Shown here piece by piece: positions 8,601 to 14,816 of a stretch of DNA of 23,915 bases. The notes beneath the pieces are model-generated. The model worked only from the letters and a program-made list of their open reading frames with translations. It was not told the DNA's origin and did no database searches. The number at the start of each line of letters is the position of its first letter. Positions within the stretch are counted from its first letter, which is position 1. The stretch lies in the NCBI GenBank assembly GCA_964472545.1, contig CAYYNP010000142.1, positions 1-23,915 on the forward strand. Reading direction: 5' to 3'. Both the position numbers and the translations under genes were made by a program. Origin of the DNA: CAYYNP01 sp964472545 (lineage in GTDB: Bacteria; Planctomycetota; Planctomycetia; Pirellulales; Thermoguttaceae).

Positions 8601-11600
8601 TTGACGATCAACATCCGCTCGGCGGGCGCCAGGACGGTGGCGGGGAAATCGAACTCCACGCCCCAGGAAAAGTGCATCCCCTGAAGGTCGAGGGTTTCGC
8701 CGGTGACGTTGAGCAACTCCACGAACTCGAAATCCTCGCTGCCGAGTTGGGGATTGACGGCCAGTTCGGCGGGCGTGGGATCGTGGGGACGGTAGTTCAA
8801 CTCGGTAATCGCCAACTGGCCGACCTGGGATTCGACCACGCCGGGCGACGGGACGTTGGCGGTCCAACTTATCACGTCGTTTCCCCAAAGGCCGGACCCC
8901 GCTCGAATCAGCGAATAGCCGAAACCGTCGGCCGTATTGGGCCAGGGCGATTCGTCGTCGTAGATCACCTCGTCTTCCAGCAGCATGGGAACTGATTTGG
9001 GGTCGTTCGGCGGTGCCTCGCCGACGCGCACCAGCCGTACGCTGTCGCCCCGGTTGCTCAGGCCCCCGGAGAACCCGCCCACGACGTCCATCCACGGCCG
9101 GATCCCGTAGTGAAGCTGAAACTGCTCGAACGCCGCGTCGTCTTCGGCCGGATCGAAGGGCACGACCAGCAGCGCCTCCAGCGGGGCCAACGAGGCATCT
9201 TCACCGAACGTGTATGCGATCCCGCCGGTGAGCCGCCAGCCGGCCAGTTCGACCGGATCGTTGCTGGAGTTGAAGATCTCGACGTACTCCAGGTCGTTCG
9301 GCTCAATCAGGTCGCCGGACGTGCGGGGATGGTACATCACCTCGCTGACGACCACGGGGCCCACACGTGGGCCGGCGTTGGTGCCAAACGCGGGATCGAG
9401 CGTCGGTGTGGTCATCGGATAGAGTTCTCCCCGACCGCTCGGCCAACGTCCCCACGATTCGCCCTCCGCCGAGGCTCCGAACGACACGTGGTCGGCGAAG
9501 TGCGTCACCCGGCCGTCGGGATTCGTCATCGCCAGATAGACGTCGTTGTTGCCGTGTGGATCCAAGATGAATCCCGGTCCGTCCGGCGGCGACGTCAACG
9601 CCGTCGCGTCGAACGTCACGTACCCGTAGGCCTCGATCACCGTACCGTCGGGAATGCGGAACCTCGCCAACTCGCTGCCGGAGTCGCTCAGGTACCATCC
9701 GCCGATATCGATCCGACCTCCGACCGCGTTGTACAATTCGACGCCGCCTCCGGCCGGATCGCCGGCGGAGACGAACACCTCGTTGATCAGCACCTCGCCG
9801 ATCGGGCCGCTGCCGGAGTCGCCCGGCGAACCACCATACTCCGTGCTGGGCCGCCAACTCGTCCCATCGCTGAAGTTGCTGTAGACGTTGACCAGCTCCA
9901 GCGAACTCCCGTGACCGTTGGCTCGGCCGGGCCAGGGCCGCTCGTCGTTGTAGGCGAACGAGAGCAGCATCTGGCCGGTAGAGCCGGTCAGTGTGATTCT
10001 CGCGCCCTTGTTGTTGAGCGTACGATCGAACTGGCCGAGCACGTTCTTGTCGGCCCCATAGCGTGTCTGGAAAGCCTCCAGGTCGCCGACGATCACGCCG
10101 CGCTCTCCGACGTCTAGCGTGGTGCCCGGGGAGAACTCGGAATTCACGGCGTGGGTCAGTTGCATCCCGCTCAGATCGACCGCCGTCCCGGAGACGTTCA
10201 GCAACTCGAGGAATTCGAAGTCCGCTGCGGTGTAGTTCGGGTTGACGACCAGTTCCGTCGCGGTGGGGCTGTAGGGAGAGTAGTTGATTTCCGTGACGAC
10301 CAGTGTGCCGGCCTGCAGGTCGACCGTGCCGGGCGAAGGCGGGGCGGCAATCCAACTTGAAGGATCGCGCGCCCAGAGGCCGATCTCCCGGCGGTGCAGC
10401 GCATCGCCGCCCGCGTTGGGGCTTTGCGGCCACGGCTCTTCGACCCCGTAGACAACCTCTTCCTCCAACACGTGGGGGATCTTGTGCGGCTCCCACCACG
10501 GCGGCGCATCGGGACGCAGGAGTCGCACCGCTTCGCCCTCGTCCCCCAGCGTGCCCTTCAGCGGCCCGAACATCTGGACGGAAGCGGGGATCGAGTAGGC
10601 GTTGCGAAACTCGCTTAGCGCGCCCATATTGTAGCCCTCAAACCCCACGACCAGAATCGTCTCGCCGGGGAGGATGGGAACCGGGTCCGCGTCGTCATCG
10701 TGGGGCGCGGGGAAGTTGTACTGTACGCCGCCGCGGACCCGCCAGTGACGCAGATCGACGGTCTGCTGGGTGGGGTTGAGTATCTCGATATACTCCAGGC
10801 CGCCGGAATCGGGCTCGCCGGGCGGGTGGTACATAATCTCGCTGATCACCAGTATGCCCGTGCGGGGACCGCTGTTCCGGGTGCCGAAGGTACGGCTCCA
10901 CATCGGATTCAACTGTCCCTCGCCGTTTGGCCAACGGCCGAACGACTCGTCGCGCAACGCCGCTCCGAACTCCACGTGATCTACGAAACGCGTCAGGTTG
11001 CCGGCCGCGTCGGCCGCCGTCAGCCAAACGTCGTCTCCGTCGGCGCTGTCCAGGGCGAATCCGCCGGCCCCCCGTTCCCAGCGTCCGGGATTGAAGTCGT
11101 ATTCGTCGTAGACGAGGTACGCTCCGGGGCCGATGATCGTGCCGTCGGGAATGCGGAACTTCTTGTAGTCGCCGGCCGACTCGCTGAGAAACCAACCGCC
11201 CAGGTCGATCGGCCGGTCGGTCGCGTTGTAGAGTTCGACCGTGTCCGTCAGAGGCAAATTGGCGTGCGAGAGCACCTCGTTGACGACCACGGTGGGCATC
11301 GGCTCGCTGCCTTCGGTGCCCGGCGACCCGCCGTACTCGACACCGGCCCGCCAATTGCCGCCGCTGCCGGGGTCGGCGTGCGGGTTGACGATTTCCAGGC
11401 TGCTGCCGAAGCCGTCTGCCCGGACGGGCCAGCGGCCGCCGTCGTCGTACTCGAAGTCCGCGATCACCCGGCCGAAGGGATCGCTCACCACGAGCCGTTC
11501 GCCGCTGTTGTGGAAGTCTTCCAAATAGGCACCCAGCACGTTGTGTCCGGCGCCGTAGCGTGTCTCGAAGGCCGACGCGTCCCTTACCAGCAGGCCGCGC

Positions 11601-13969
11601 TGGCCGGGGCCAAGCAGCGTTTCACCGGAGAACTGAAACCTGACGGCTTCCGAAAACCGCACGCCGGCCAGATCGAGCGGCTCGTCGTGCAGGTTGACCA
11701 GTTCGATGTACTCGAAGGCCTCGCGATCGTCGATGCCCGCCGCCCGTTCCTCCGACGTAAGGGGATACGGATGGTAGTTGAGTTCCGAGACCCGCAAGTA
11801 GTTCTTCAGGGCCTCGGGGGCGTTGATCGTGACCGTTATGGAAACCCTAACTACGTCGGACTCGGTTTGCCCGTCGCTTACCTTGTAACTGAATTCGTCG
11901 GGACCGATGTAGTCGGCGTGGGGCGTGTAGCTCAGCGCGCCGTCGGGCTGCAGCACGGCGATTCCGTGAGCCGGGGGATCGACCAGCAGGGCCGTGAGCA
12001 GATCGCCGTCGACGTCCACGTCGTCGGCCAGCACGCCCGGGGCCTCCAGTTCGCGGACGGTGTTCATGGCCGCCCACAGCACGTTGTCGGCGGCCACCGG
12101 AACATCGTTGATCGGATTGACGGTAACGGTCGCGGCGGCCAGGTTCGACGTAACCAGCCCGTCGTGCGCCCTGTAGGTGAAGCTGTCCGACCCGGAGAAG
12201 TCCCCGTCCGGCAAGTAACGGAACGCACCGCCGGGCAACAGCAAGACGTCTCCGTGGCGGGGCGCATTGACCAGCGAGACGATCAACCCGTCGCCGTCGG
12301 CGTCGGCGTCGTTGATCAACACGTTCATGATCAACACCGAGTCCTCGCCCATCGTGTAGCTATCGTCCCGAGCCACCGGCGGCTCGTTCCGGACGTTGCC
12401 GAAGTCGAGCCCCAGCAGGGATTCATCGCCATCGACGGTGAGCATGTAGCCTCTCGAGCCGCCGGGCGCCGTCTGGACGTAACCCTTCGATACGGATTCA
12501 CGAACTCGATAGACGCCGGGCTCGAGCCCCTCGAAGCGGTAGGCGCCGTCGACGTCGGTCGACTGCCGGGCGGATTCTTCAAAGGCATCGAACAGATAAG
12601 CGGCGTTGCCGGTCTGCGCACCGACGACGACTCGATCGCCCATGCCGGCAACCGAGAGACCGAAGCCGTCCCAAGCACCGGGCGCGGGGTTGGCGAACGT
12701 TTGCAGCAGTTGACCGGTAGACCCGTCGAACAGATAAGCGGCACCGCCGCTGTCCTCGCCCAGGTTGTCCCAGCGGTTGTCCCAGCGGGCCCCCACCAGC
12801 ACGTCGTTGCCCAACGCCGCCACGCAGAAACCGAACTCCTCTCCGCCAAACGGCGTTGGGCTGCTGAAGGTCCGCAACAATTCGCCGGTGGCAGCGTCGA
12901 ACAAGAACGCGCCGCCGCCGCCTTCCTCGCCGGCGTCGTCCCATCGTGCCCCAACCAACACGTTATCGCCCACCGCCGCCACCGAGCGTCCGAAGCCGGT
13001 CGGGTTGCCGCTGGCGCTCTGCGTGGGGTTGACGAAACTCTGCAGCAGATTCCCGCTGGTGCCGTCGAACAGATAGACCGCTCCGACGCCGGCCGCCCCC
13101 GTCTCGTCCAGTCGTGCCCCAACCAGCACGTTCTCGCCCACTGCGGCGACACTGTAGCCGAATTGAGCGTCTTCCGAAGGCGTAGGGCTGATGTAAGTTT
13201 GCAGCAACTGGCCGGTTTCGCCGTCGAACAGAAACGCGGCGCCGGCGTCTTCGACGGCGACCGTCGCCCCGTCTTCGGCAAGCAGGTCGGCGAAGCGGGC
13301 CCCGATCAGCACGTCGTCGCCTACCGCGGCTATGGCCCGGCCGAATTGGTCGTTCTCGTTCGGCTGGGGGTTGAGGAACTTGTGCAGCAGTTGATGGGTA
13401 TGTCCGTCGAACAGATAAACGGCCCCGGCGTCTAGGCCGGCCGAATCGTCCAGGGGAGCACCGATCAACACGTGGTCTCCCAATCCCGCCACGGCCCGGC
13501 CGAACTTGTCGCCCTCGGCCGGAGCAGGGCTCAGGAACGTGTGTACGAGCCCGCCGGTCTGGGCGTCAAACTGATAGACGGCCCCGGCGTCCGCGGGTCC
13601 GGCGACGTTGTCGTAGTGACTTCCCACCAGTACGCTGTCGCCCGCCGTGGCCACGAACCGCCCGAACTGGCTCCATTCGTCCGGCGTGGGGTTCTCGAAC
13701 GTGCGGACCGGCGCGTCGGTGGCCCCCGCCCGTTGGATTTCGACGGACCAATCCGGCAGCCCCGGCTCCTCGGGATCGCGAATCCCGTCGCGGTCGAGGT
13801 CATCGAACACGGTGCCTCCCACCAGGCCCAGACCATCGAGCAGGGCCCGCGGTTCGAGGCGCTCGATGCTCAATCGCCGCCGTCGTGACGCCCGGCTCCC
13901 GCCGAGGCCCTCCGGGTACGTCCCACGAGAGCGACGACTGTCGATACGTCCGGTATTTGTGATTTCCAT
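5603..13969 (-). CDS. Giant secreted Lamin-tail-domain / dockerin surface protein
   Basis: A 2788-residue protein, presumably exported and attached to the cell surface. Domains in order: LEPR-XLL N-terminal motif (LSIERLEPRALLDG, 33-46); first half of an SdrD-B-like domain (about 49-82); seven-bladed FG-GAP-type propeller (about 90-463); second half of the SdrD-B-like domain (about 466-505); two cadherin/Ig-like domains (about 528-720, opening PVARDDSYTMGED); eleven Lamin-tail domains (about 724-2508); a VARHVFYN-type beta module (about 2510-2665); two dockerin-like repeats around DVLLARNN (about 2670-2735), the second with an intact DYNRDQRVNATD calcium loop; then a short tail. The CotH kinase domain often paired with Lamin-tail domains is absent, so an adhesive or scaffold role is more likely than an enzymatic one. 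The start follows GGAGG with eight-base spacing. It lies downstream of the sigma factor gene on the same strand. Confidence 0.88.
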   Translation of the reverse strand: MEITNTGRIDSRRSRGTYPEGLGGSRASRRRRLSIERLEPRALLDGLGLVGGTVFDDLDRDGIRDPEEPGLPDWSVEIQRAGATDAPVRTFENPTPDEWSQFGRFVATAGDSVLVGSHYDNVAGPADAGAVYQFDAQTGGLVHTFLSPAPAEGDKFGRAVAGLGDHVLIGAPLDDSAGLDAGAVYLFDGHTHQLLHKFLNPQPNENDQFGRAIAAVGDDVLIGARFADLLAEDGATVAVEDAGAAFLFDGETGQLLQTYISPTPSEDAQFGYSVAAVGENVLVGARLDETGAAGVGAVYLFDGTSGNLLQSFVNPTQSASGNPTGFGRSVAAVGDNVLVGARWDDAGEEGGGGAFLFDAATGELLRTFSSPTPFGGEEFGFCVAALGNDVLVGARWDNRWDNLGEDSGGAAYLFDGSTGQLLQTFANPAPGAWDGFGLSVAGMGDRVVVGAQTGNAAYLFDAFEESARQSTDVDGAYRFEGLEPGVYRVRESVSKGYVQTAPGGSRGYMLTVDGDESLLGLDFGNVRNEPPVARDDSYTMGEDSVLIMNVLINDADADGDGLIVSLVNAPRHGDVLLLPGGAFRYLPDGDFSGSDSFTYRAHDGLVTSNLAAATVTVNPINDVPVAADNVLWAAMNTVRELEAPGVLADDVDVDGDLLTALLVDPPAHGIAVLQPDGALSYTPHADYIGPDEFSYKVSDGQTESDVVRVSITVTINAPEALKNYLRVSELNYHPYPLTSEERAAGIDDREAFEYIELVNLHDEPLDLAGVRFSEAVRFQFSGETLLGPGQRGLLVRDASAFETRYGAGHNVLGAYLEDFHNSGERLVVSDPFGRVIADFEYDDGGRWPVRADGFGSSLEIVNPHADPGSGGNWRAGVEYGGSPGTEGSEPMPTVVVNEVLSHANLPLTDTVELYNATDRPIDLGGWFLSESAGDYKKFRIPDGTIIGPGAYLVYDEYDFNPGRWERGAGGFALDSADGDDVWLTAADAAGNLTRFVDHVEFGAALRDESFGRWPNGEGQLNPMWSRTFGTRNSGPRTGILVISEIMYHPPGEPDSGGLEYIEILNPTQQTVDLRHWRVRGGVQYNFPAPHDDDADPVPILPGETILVVGFEGYNMGALSEFRNAYSIPASVQMFGPLKGTLGDEGEAVRLLRPDAPPWWEPHKIPHVLEEEVVYGVEEPWPQSPNAGGDALHRREIGLWARDPSSWIAAPPSPGTVDLQAGTLVVTEINYSPYSPTATELVVNPNYTAADFEFLELLNVSGTAVDLSGMQLTHAVNSEFSPGTTLDVGERGVIVGDLEAFQTRYGADKNVLGQFDRTLNNKGARITLTGSTGQMLLSFAYNDERPWPGRANGHGSSLELVNVYSNFSDGTSWRPSTEYGGSPGDSGSGPIGEVLINEVFVSAGDPAGGGVELYNAVGGRIDIGGWYLSDSGSELARFRIPDGTVIEAYGYVTFDATALTSPPDGPGFILDPHGNNDVYLAMTNPDGRVTHFADHVSFGASAEGESWGRWPSGRGELYPMTTPTLDPAFGTNAGPRVGPVVVSEVMYHPRTSGDLIEPNDLEYVEIFNSSNDPVELAGWRLTGGIAYTFGEDASLAPLEALLVVPFDPAEDDAAFEQFQLHYGIRPWMDVVGGFSGGLSNRGDSVRLVRVGEAPPNDPKSVPMLLEDEVIYDDESPWPNTADGFGYSLIRAGSGLWGNDVISWTANVPSPGVVESQVGQLAITELNYRPHDPTPAELAVNPQLGSEDFEFVELLNVTGETLDLQGMHFSWGVEFDFPATVLAPAERMLIVKNRPAFDLRYGNVSTFIAGEYDDVLDDEGERIAVSDGFGSTILHFTYDNDGYWPTRADGRGSSLEIVDLGGYYNDPDNWAPSGAFGGTPGTIGGGFSGDVVINEVLANPEAPELDVVELYNTTASAVDVGGWYLSNHGDDYFKYRIADDTLLPAHGYLVFDESDFNPNGAWNPAAGEPAANEFSLDDSGGEVWLVQTIDGVPTRFVDRVEYGSAAPGKSFGRYPDGGDEWSVLVYPTLGRDEPEQSRNYPARAIGSLVVTEVHYQPSGDDDAEFIELYNASPFPYDLTGLRFIDGISLNFDDGNVQEVGPWEYIVVVGDDDAFEQRYGTGVNVAGEHGGSLRNRGEQVVLTTAEGEVVFDLSYDKLHRESGWTDGFGSSLELIDPLATPEPGPRRTGFLEDPANWRASGRSGGSPGGAGSAALGDVLINEILVRDGEVTTVELFNPTQQPIDVGGWLLSVDSSGQGPVVPLAEGTTIPARGHLALDGLPFDIDDDDEGAVWLLQLDLPDTEPRIVDGAAFASDDDIAWGRWPDGYGYLYPMLGPTPGEVNAGPLVGPLVIAELNYNSAEMDDRDDLEFIEIYNTTETTVDLDDWWIEGGIEHNFDDVEIGPFGTLVLVSFHPAGNRALPENFRRTYGIDAAVVLDGDYDGRLSNGGECLRLLSDDGVVRDEVFYDDRAPWPVRADGHGFSLHRREASVWGNDSSNWVAAIPTPGNTELAPNLTAVVARHVFYNDSSFDGSDPSPSAADDAAMATDKQPLLPGQSATSANYTNYFRGINGIMLDVADLGNPNGLNVGNAAAFFRFRLGNTSDPAGWALAPQPTALTVRQGAGVDGSDRVTFTWPDYAIRNRWLEVRVLGGTDLGLDADDVFYFGNAVADAGNAAGNAQVTTTDVLLARNNPRNFLSPAQIDFHYDYNRDQRVNATDVLLARNNQTNFLTALRLIDLSGAAAAAHAVPSPAGVEAMSWLEEYESSDASSQPIKESRSAVSAADELLKAYWP
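5785..5960 (-). other. Dockerin-like C-terminal repeats of the giant protein
   Basis: Two copies of DVLLARNN (in TTTDVLLARNNPRNFL and NATDVLLARNNQTNFL) mark a pair of dockerin-like segments. Only the second is preceded by a full EF-type loop, D-x-N-x-D-x-x-V-N-x-x-D. The first loop is degenerate, with Asn and Ala at ligand positions. In planctomycetes such modules close many large secreted proteins; whether they bind a cohesin is unknown. Confidence 0.7.
6445..11800 (-). repeat. Coding array of eleven Lamin-tail domains in triads
   Basis: Each unit opens with a V-x-x-(N/S/T)-E-(V/I/L) strand and then (V/I)EL(Y/L)N or (V/I)EI(F/L/Y)N. Approximate unit starts, reading down the minus strand, are 11800, 11305, 10860, 10313, 9805, 9362, 8822, 8313, 7840, 7338 and 6940. 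Three types alternate. A ends in GSSLE(L/I) plus an NWR...GGSPG-like close. B has VELYN, GGW(F/Y)LS and a FRIPDGT-like strand. C has a GG(I/V) strand, SLHRRE-like text and W-x-A-x-x-P-(S/T)-PG. The order is ABC ABC AB ABC, giving a repeat length near 1490 bases where complete. Confidence 0.75.
12573..13722 (-). repeat. Seven-blade FG-GAP-type propeller within the giant gene
   Basis: Seven coding repeats of about 50-60 residues share the pattern NPTP-x(3-5)-FG-x-x-VAA-x-GD-x-VLVGA followed by GAVYLFD-x-x-TGQLLQTF. The count of seven fits a closed propeller. Blades 2-6 are the most regular. Blade 3 has an insertion before its AAFLFD strand, and blade 7 is shorter. Calcium-binding D-x-D-x-D-G loops typical of VCBS repeats are largely missing here. 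Confidence 0.75.
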
Positions 13970-13977
13970 TCCGGTTT

Positions 13978-13982
13978 CCTCC
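13978..13982 (-). promoter_or_regulatory. Ribosome binding site of the giant protein gene
   Basis: GGAGG lies eight bases before the ATG at 13969. The frame is open upstream to 14107, but that extension is read through the REP-like palindromes and has no such site, so 13969 is the start. Confidence 0.85.
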
Positions 13983-13989
13983 CAACTGT

Positions 13990-14003
13990 GACGGCAAGCC
14001 GTC
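13990..14003. promoter_or_regulatory. Short leader hairpin before the giant gene
   Basis: GACGGC-AA-GCCGTC is a perfect 6+6 hairpin eight bases upstream of the GGAGG. It would form in the mRNA leader, if transcription starts upstream of it, and could tune translation. It has no U-tract, so it is not a typical terminator. Confidence 0.35.
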
Positions 14004-14044
14004 CGGGATAAGGCTACTGCTTCGTTACCTAGATCTTTGGGTAC

Positions 14045-14109
14045 CATGCCCACGCTTGCGTGGGCATGTTGGTGGGGTCTTCGCCATGCCAACGCAAGCC
14101 TGGGCATGG
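14045..14109. repeat. Pair of inverted REP-like palindromes (BIME-like)
   Basis: Unit one (14045-14068) is an 11+11 palindrome, CATGCCCACGC-TT-GCGTGGGCATG. Unit two (14085-14108) matches its reverse complement at 22 of 24 positions, so the two units are inverted relative to each other. They sit between the sigma factor stop codon and the giant gene's leader, where they could terminate or stabilise the upstream operon transcript. Confidence 0.75.
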
Positions 14110-14177
14110 CATCCGACCCGCCCGCGGTTGCCGTTGCGTATCGTTCTCAGAGTGGCCGGGATTTCGCATTCACAGCT

Positions 14178-14792
14178 TCACGACATCGCCAGGATCTGTT
14201 CGAGAATCTGCATCGCGGCCTGGCGAGTGCGGTAGACGGTACGTTTGGAGGTGCCCACACGGCCGGCGATTTCCGGAACCGGCATATCTTGCAGCAGACA
14301 TCGAATCGTCTCGCGCCGTTGTGGGCCGAACGGCTCAAGGAGTTGCTCGACCAGGTCGTTCAATCGGGCTACGTCCTCCGGCAGCGGGCCGGTTTCCAAC
14401 AGGTCGCGGCCGTCGACCGGGACTTCGCGCCGGCGGTCGCGCCGCTGGCGGCCCCAATATCGCACGCGGCTGCGGATCTTATTTATAGCAATCGTCACCA
14501 GCAGCGGCCAGAGGCTTTCGTTCGGCCCCACGTCGATCCGCCGGTCGCGTCCCCGCGAGAACACGCTCAGAAAGACCGACTGGACGACGTCGGAAGACTC
14601 TTCCGCCTGCCGCAGGAAGCCCCCCATTCTCTCGCGGGAGAGATTCACCAGACGCGTGTAGTATCGCTCGAACAACTCGGCGGCGGCCGTTTCGTCGCCG
14701 TTGCGGTAGGCCGCCAGCAGCCGATCGTCGGGCAACCATTCGTCGTTCAAACCGGCGGCGTCTTGACCCATCAATAGCTCCACGGCGGACAT
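14178..14792 (-). CDS. ECF-type RNA polymerase sigma factor
   Basis: A 204-residue sigma-70-family protein of the extracytoplasmic function (ECF) class, which directs RNA polymerase to a small set of promoters. Region 2 spans about 22-112 with LFERYYTRLVNLSRERM, the 2.2 motif EESSDVVQSVFLSVF (64-78) and the LWPLLVTIAINKIRSRVRYW segment. Region 4 spans about 142-200 with the helix-turn-helix MPVPEIAGRVGTSKRTVYRTR (170-190). The DAED acidic patch usual in region 2.2 is replaced by E65-S66-S67-D68. The ATG is 24 bases after the stop of the CHAT gene, with a GAGG before it, which indicates cotranscription with the protease and kinase genes. No anti-sigma gene is adjacent. Planctomycete ECF groups linked to Ser/Thr kinases are known, and this gene fits that pattern. 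Confidence 0.9.
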   Translation of the reverse strand: MSAVELLMGQDAAGLNDEWLPDDRLLAAYRNGDETAAAELFERYYTRLVNLSRERMGGFLRQAEESSDVVQSVFLSVFSRGRDRRIDVGPNESLWPLLVTIAINKIRSRVRYWGRQRRDRRREVPVDGRDLLETGPLPEDVARLNDLVEQLLEPFGPQRRETIRCLLQDMPVPEIAGRVGTSKRTVYRTRQAAMQILEQILAMS

Positions 14793-14816
14793 GGCTTCAT
14801 CCTAACCTCTACGGTT

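Noticed and set aside
10700..13435. Long plus-strand open frame (911 codons) opposite the giant gene
   Set aside because: It lies wholly antisense to a well-supported coding region of repeats. The translation lacks recognisable domains, and long antisense frames are expected in GC-rich genes with this codon bias.
13970..14107. N-terminal extension of the giant protein from 14107
   Set aside because: It would be translated from the REP-like palindromes. GGAGG eight bases before 13969 and the LEPR-XLL motif soon after fit the shorter start.
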